The notes beneath the pieces are model-generated. The model worked only from the letters and a program-made list of their open reading frames with translations. It searched no databases and was not told where the DNA came from. DNA of 5,351 nt from Spirochaetota bacterium (GTDB lineage Bacteria; Spirochaetota; Spirochaetia; DSM-27196; PWMO01), in assembly GCA_009908925.1 (NCBI GenBank), contig JAAAOH010000311.1:1-5351 (forward strand), written 5' to 3'. Position numbers and translations under genes: made by a program. Positions 4,326 through 5,351 of the stretch are shown here, in pieces. The first letter of the stretch is position 1. Each line of letters starts with the position of its first letter.

Positions 4326-4930
4326 GGCGGAGAGAGCACGAAAGACGGGTCCCAGAAGTAGAAGCCGTTTATGGTGATGGGCGGTCGCTGCGTTTGGCGA
4401 CGCCAGATGGGATCATCGTCCCGGGTATACACCCCTACGCGCACCCCGGTCTCACCCGTGGCGGCTGTCCCGATAGCGGTTCCTGCGGGAATTGTCTGCG
4501 CAGGGCGCACCGCGACGGCTTCCAGTCCCGCATACACGGTGTAGTATCTCGAACGCTCGGCCTCCCCTTCGATGGAGACCTCGGTCTCGTGCACGACTTC
4601 CACGAACCGACCGAAGCCGCTCCCGTTATCGTCGGAATTGCTGTAGCGATGTACGACGCCGGGAAACAGGGAGTACACATGCGCTGACTCGGACCACGCG
4701 GACGGGACCGGCACCGTCACTCGCCGAACCTCCTCCGGACTCAACTGAGGCCCCCGATTCTCAGTCCACGTTTCGGGGGCACGCTCCGGTGGCGCCTGCT
4801 CCTCCGTCCCCTCCCCGGCAGGCGGCCGCTGTTCCACCGCCGCCTGCTTCGGCGCGCTTGCGCAGGCCCCGACCAGAAGCGAAACGACGGCGAGCCACAC
4901 CAGTCTACCGAAACGAGTTCTGCCCCTCAT
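4322..4930 (-). CDS. Predicted lipoprotein with degenerate LytM/M23-like domain
   Basis: This is a 202-residue protein with a lipoprotein signal: basic n-region MRGRTRFGR, hydrophobic core, and lipobox LVGAC with Cys23 as the lipidated residue. Residues 27-65 form a Pro/Glu/Gln-rich linker. Residues about 82-175 resemble the peptidase M23 (LytM) fold: PGVVHRYS (90-97), GFGRFVEVVHE (105-115), YYTVYAGLEAVAVRPAQTIPAGTAIGTAATGETG (129-162), like the family pattern YxxYAHL...V..G..V..G..IG..G.TG. The zinc ligands appear lost: the YAHL His is Gly135, the HxH motif is absent after ETG, and no HxGxD motif precedes. If correct it is a non-catalytic LytM protein, a class that in other bacteria regulates cell-wall amidases. 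The tail GFYFWDPSFVLSPP is unrecognised. The start has only a weak Shine-Dalgarno. It is divergent from the TolB-like lipoprotein (66-nt gap) and tail-to-tail with THX. The lipoprotein call is firm; the fold call is by pattern only. Confidence 0.8.
   Translation of the reverse strand: MRGRTRFGRLVWLAVVSLLVGACASAPKQAAVEQRPPAGEGTEEQAPPERAPETWTENRGPQLSPEEVRRVTVPVPSAWSESAHVYSLFPGVVHRYSNSDDNGSGFGRFVEVVHETEVSIEGEAERSRYYTVYAGLEAVAVRPAQTIPAGTAIGTAATGETGVRVGVYTRDDDPIWRRQTQRPPITINGFYFWDPSFVLSPP
4793..4824. repeat. Repeat-core copy in a hairpin loop inside the lipoprotein linker
   Basis: The full 11-nt core CCTCCGTCCCC (4801-4811) lies between 7-bp inverted arms CGCCTGC (4793-4799) and GCAGGCG (4818-4824). 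On the coding (minus) strand it encodes Gly-Thr-Glu-Glu, residues 41-44, in the low-complexity linker of the lipoprotein, where an insertion would be tolerated. It could be a captured repeat or chance in GC-rich sequence. Confidence 0.4.
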
Positions 4931-4966
4931 GATCTTTCAATCCTATCGCAAGAAAGGCGGATCGTG

Positions 4967-4972
4967 TACAAT
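4967..4972 (+). promoter_or_regulatory. Candidate -10 element of the TolB-like gene
   Basis: TACAAT matches 5/6 of the -10 consensus and sits 24 nt before the TTG start. No convincing -35 is seen 16-18 nt upstream (TATCGC region). It lies in the 66-nt gap shared with the divergent lipoprotein gene. Confidence 0.35.
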
Positions 4973-4982
4973 GCATGATCGC

Positions 4983-4989
4983 AAGGAGG
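4983..4989 (+). promoter_or_regulatory. Ribosome binding site that fixes a TTG start
   Basis: AAGGAGG is a perfect Shine-Dalgarno sequence 7 nt before TTG at 4997. It decides the start of the TolB-like lipoprotein, since no ATG or GTG gives a complete signal peptide in that frame. Confidence 0.85.
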
Positions 4990-4996
4990 CAATTTC

Positions 4997-5351
4997 TTGA
5001 AACTCTCGACCATATCTGCAGCGGGTGCAGGCCTTGCCGCACTGTTGCTTCTCTCGAGTTGCCTGCCCGGTGCCGGACAGCAGCAACAGCAGGCCAAAGT
5101 CGATCCCGCCTACTCACCCGACGGCTCGCAAATCGTCTTCGTCGCGACCCATGACGGCGATCCGGAGCTCTACATCGCCGACGCCGACGGCAGCAACGTG
5201 ATCCGACTCACCGAAAATGACGCGGTGGACGCGAGCCCGCGATGGGCGCCGGACGGCTCGCACCTGCTTTTCGTCTCCGACCGTGACGGCGATTTCAACA
5301 TCTACACCATGCGGCCCGACGGTTCGGGCGTCGAGATGCTCGACCTGCCGC
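4997..5351 (+). CDS. TolB-like PD40 beta-propeller lipoprotein, N-terminal part (3' end outside window)
   Basis: The frame is open from TTG 4997 to the window end and gives 118 residues: a signal peptide MKLSTISAAGAGLAALLLLSSC with lipobox LSSC (Cys22), a five-Gln run (28-32), then WD40-like PD40 repeats. Seen: AYSPDGSQIVFVATHDGDPELYIADADGSNVIRLT (38-72) and SPRWAPDGSHLLFVSDRDGDFNIYTMRPDGSG (80-111), with the SPDG/APDG turn, the D-x-LY/IY strand and the DGS turn repeated. Such propellers occur in periplasmic TolB, which is part of the Tol-Pal envelope system, and in many other envelope proteins. Here the N-terminal D2-like domain of true TolB is absent and the protein is lipid-anchored, so it is TolB-like and not TolB. 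The role is unknown; a periplasmic or surface binding or scaffold function is likely. Confidence 0.88.
   Translation, partial: MKLSTISAAGAGLAALLLLSSCLPGAGQQQQQAKVDPAYSPDGSQIVFVATHDGDPELYIADADGSNVIRLTENDAVDASPRWAPDGSHLLFVSDRDGDFNIYTMRPDGSGVEMLDLP

Noticed and set aside
1..5351. Defence system, prophage or mobile element as an undescribed system
   Set aside because: All genes recognised are transport, metabolic, ribosomal or envelope genes. No nuclease, transposase, integrase, methylase or toxin features were found in any frame inspected.

Overview
This is a GC-rich (by eye about 60% G+C) bacterial chromosomal segment with ordinary, densely packed metabolic, transport and envelope genes. No phage, transposase, cas or toxin-antitoxin gene is visible. 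Two predicted lipoproteins with lipoboxes, a ribosomal THX peptide, GTG/TTG starts and strong AAGGAGG-type ribosome sites fit a Gram-negative-like or diderm bacterium. A spirochaete-type lineage is my best guess, but nothing in the window proves it.

Layout. (i) 2-535 (+): 3' end of a glutamate dehydrogenase gene. (ii) 536-674: a short repeat array, then a striking inverted repeat in the leader of the next gene. (iii) 675-2138 (+): putP, a sodium/proline symporter. (iv) 2139-2268: a convergent intergenic region rich in hairpins. (v) 2269-2988 (-): an atypical short-chain dehydrogenase that lacks the usual catalytic Tyr. (vi) 2989-3176: its upstream region plus a second repeat array. (vii) 3177-4073 (-): an EamA/DMT-family permease. 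(viii) 4074-4226: a divergent promoter region. (ix) 4227-4325 (+): the 32-residue ribosomal protein bTHX, whose stop codon overlaps that of (x) 4322-4930 (-), a lipoprotein with a degenerate LytM/M23-like domain. (xi) 4997-end (+): start of a TolB-like PD40 beta-propeller lipoprotein, divergent from (x).

How the genes fit together. Glutamate dehydrogenase plus PutP suggests proline or glutamate use: proline is imported, oxidised to glutamate elsewhere in the cell, then deaminated to 2-oxoglutarate. The rest looks like separate transcription units.

The most notable non-coding signal is a dispersed 11-nt core, CCTCCGTCCCC / GGGGACGGAGG. It occurs as small arrays with a 32-33 nt period, in which each 18-19 nt spacer is itself a different palindrome. 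The arrays sit just after stop codons and share one orientation relative to the upstream gene. Single copies occur between putP and the dehydrogenase, and inside two coding regions. This resembles a REP/BIME-type repeat family rather than CRISPR. The second strong signal is a 14-bp-arm inverted repeat (13 of 14 positions paired) just upstream of putP.
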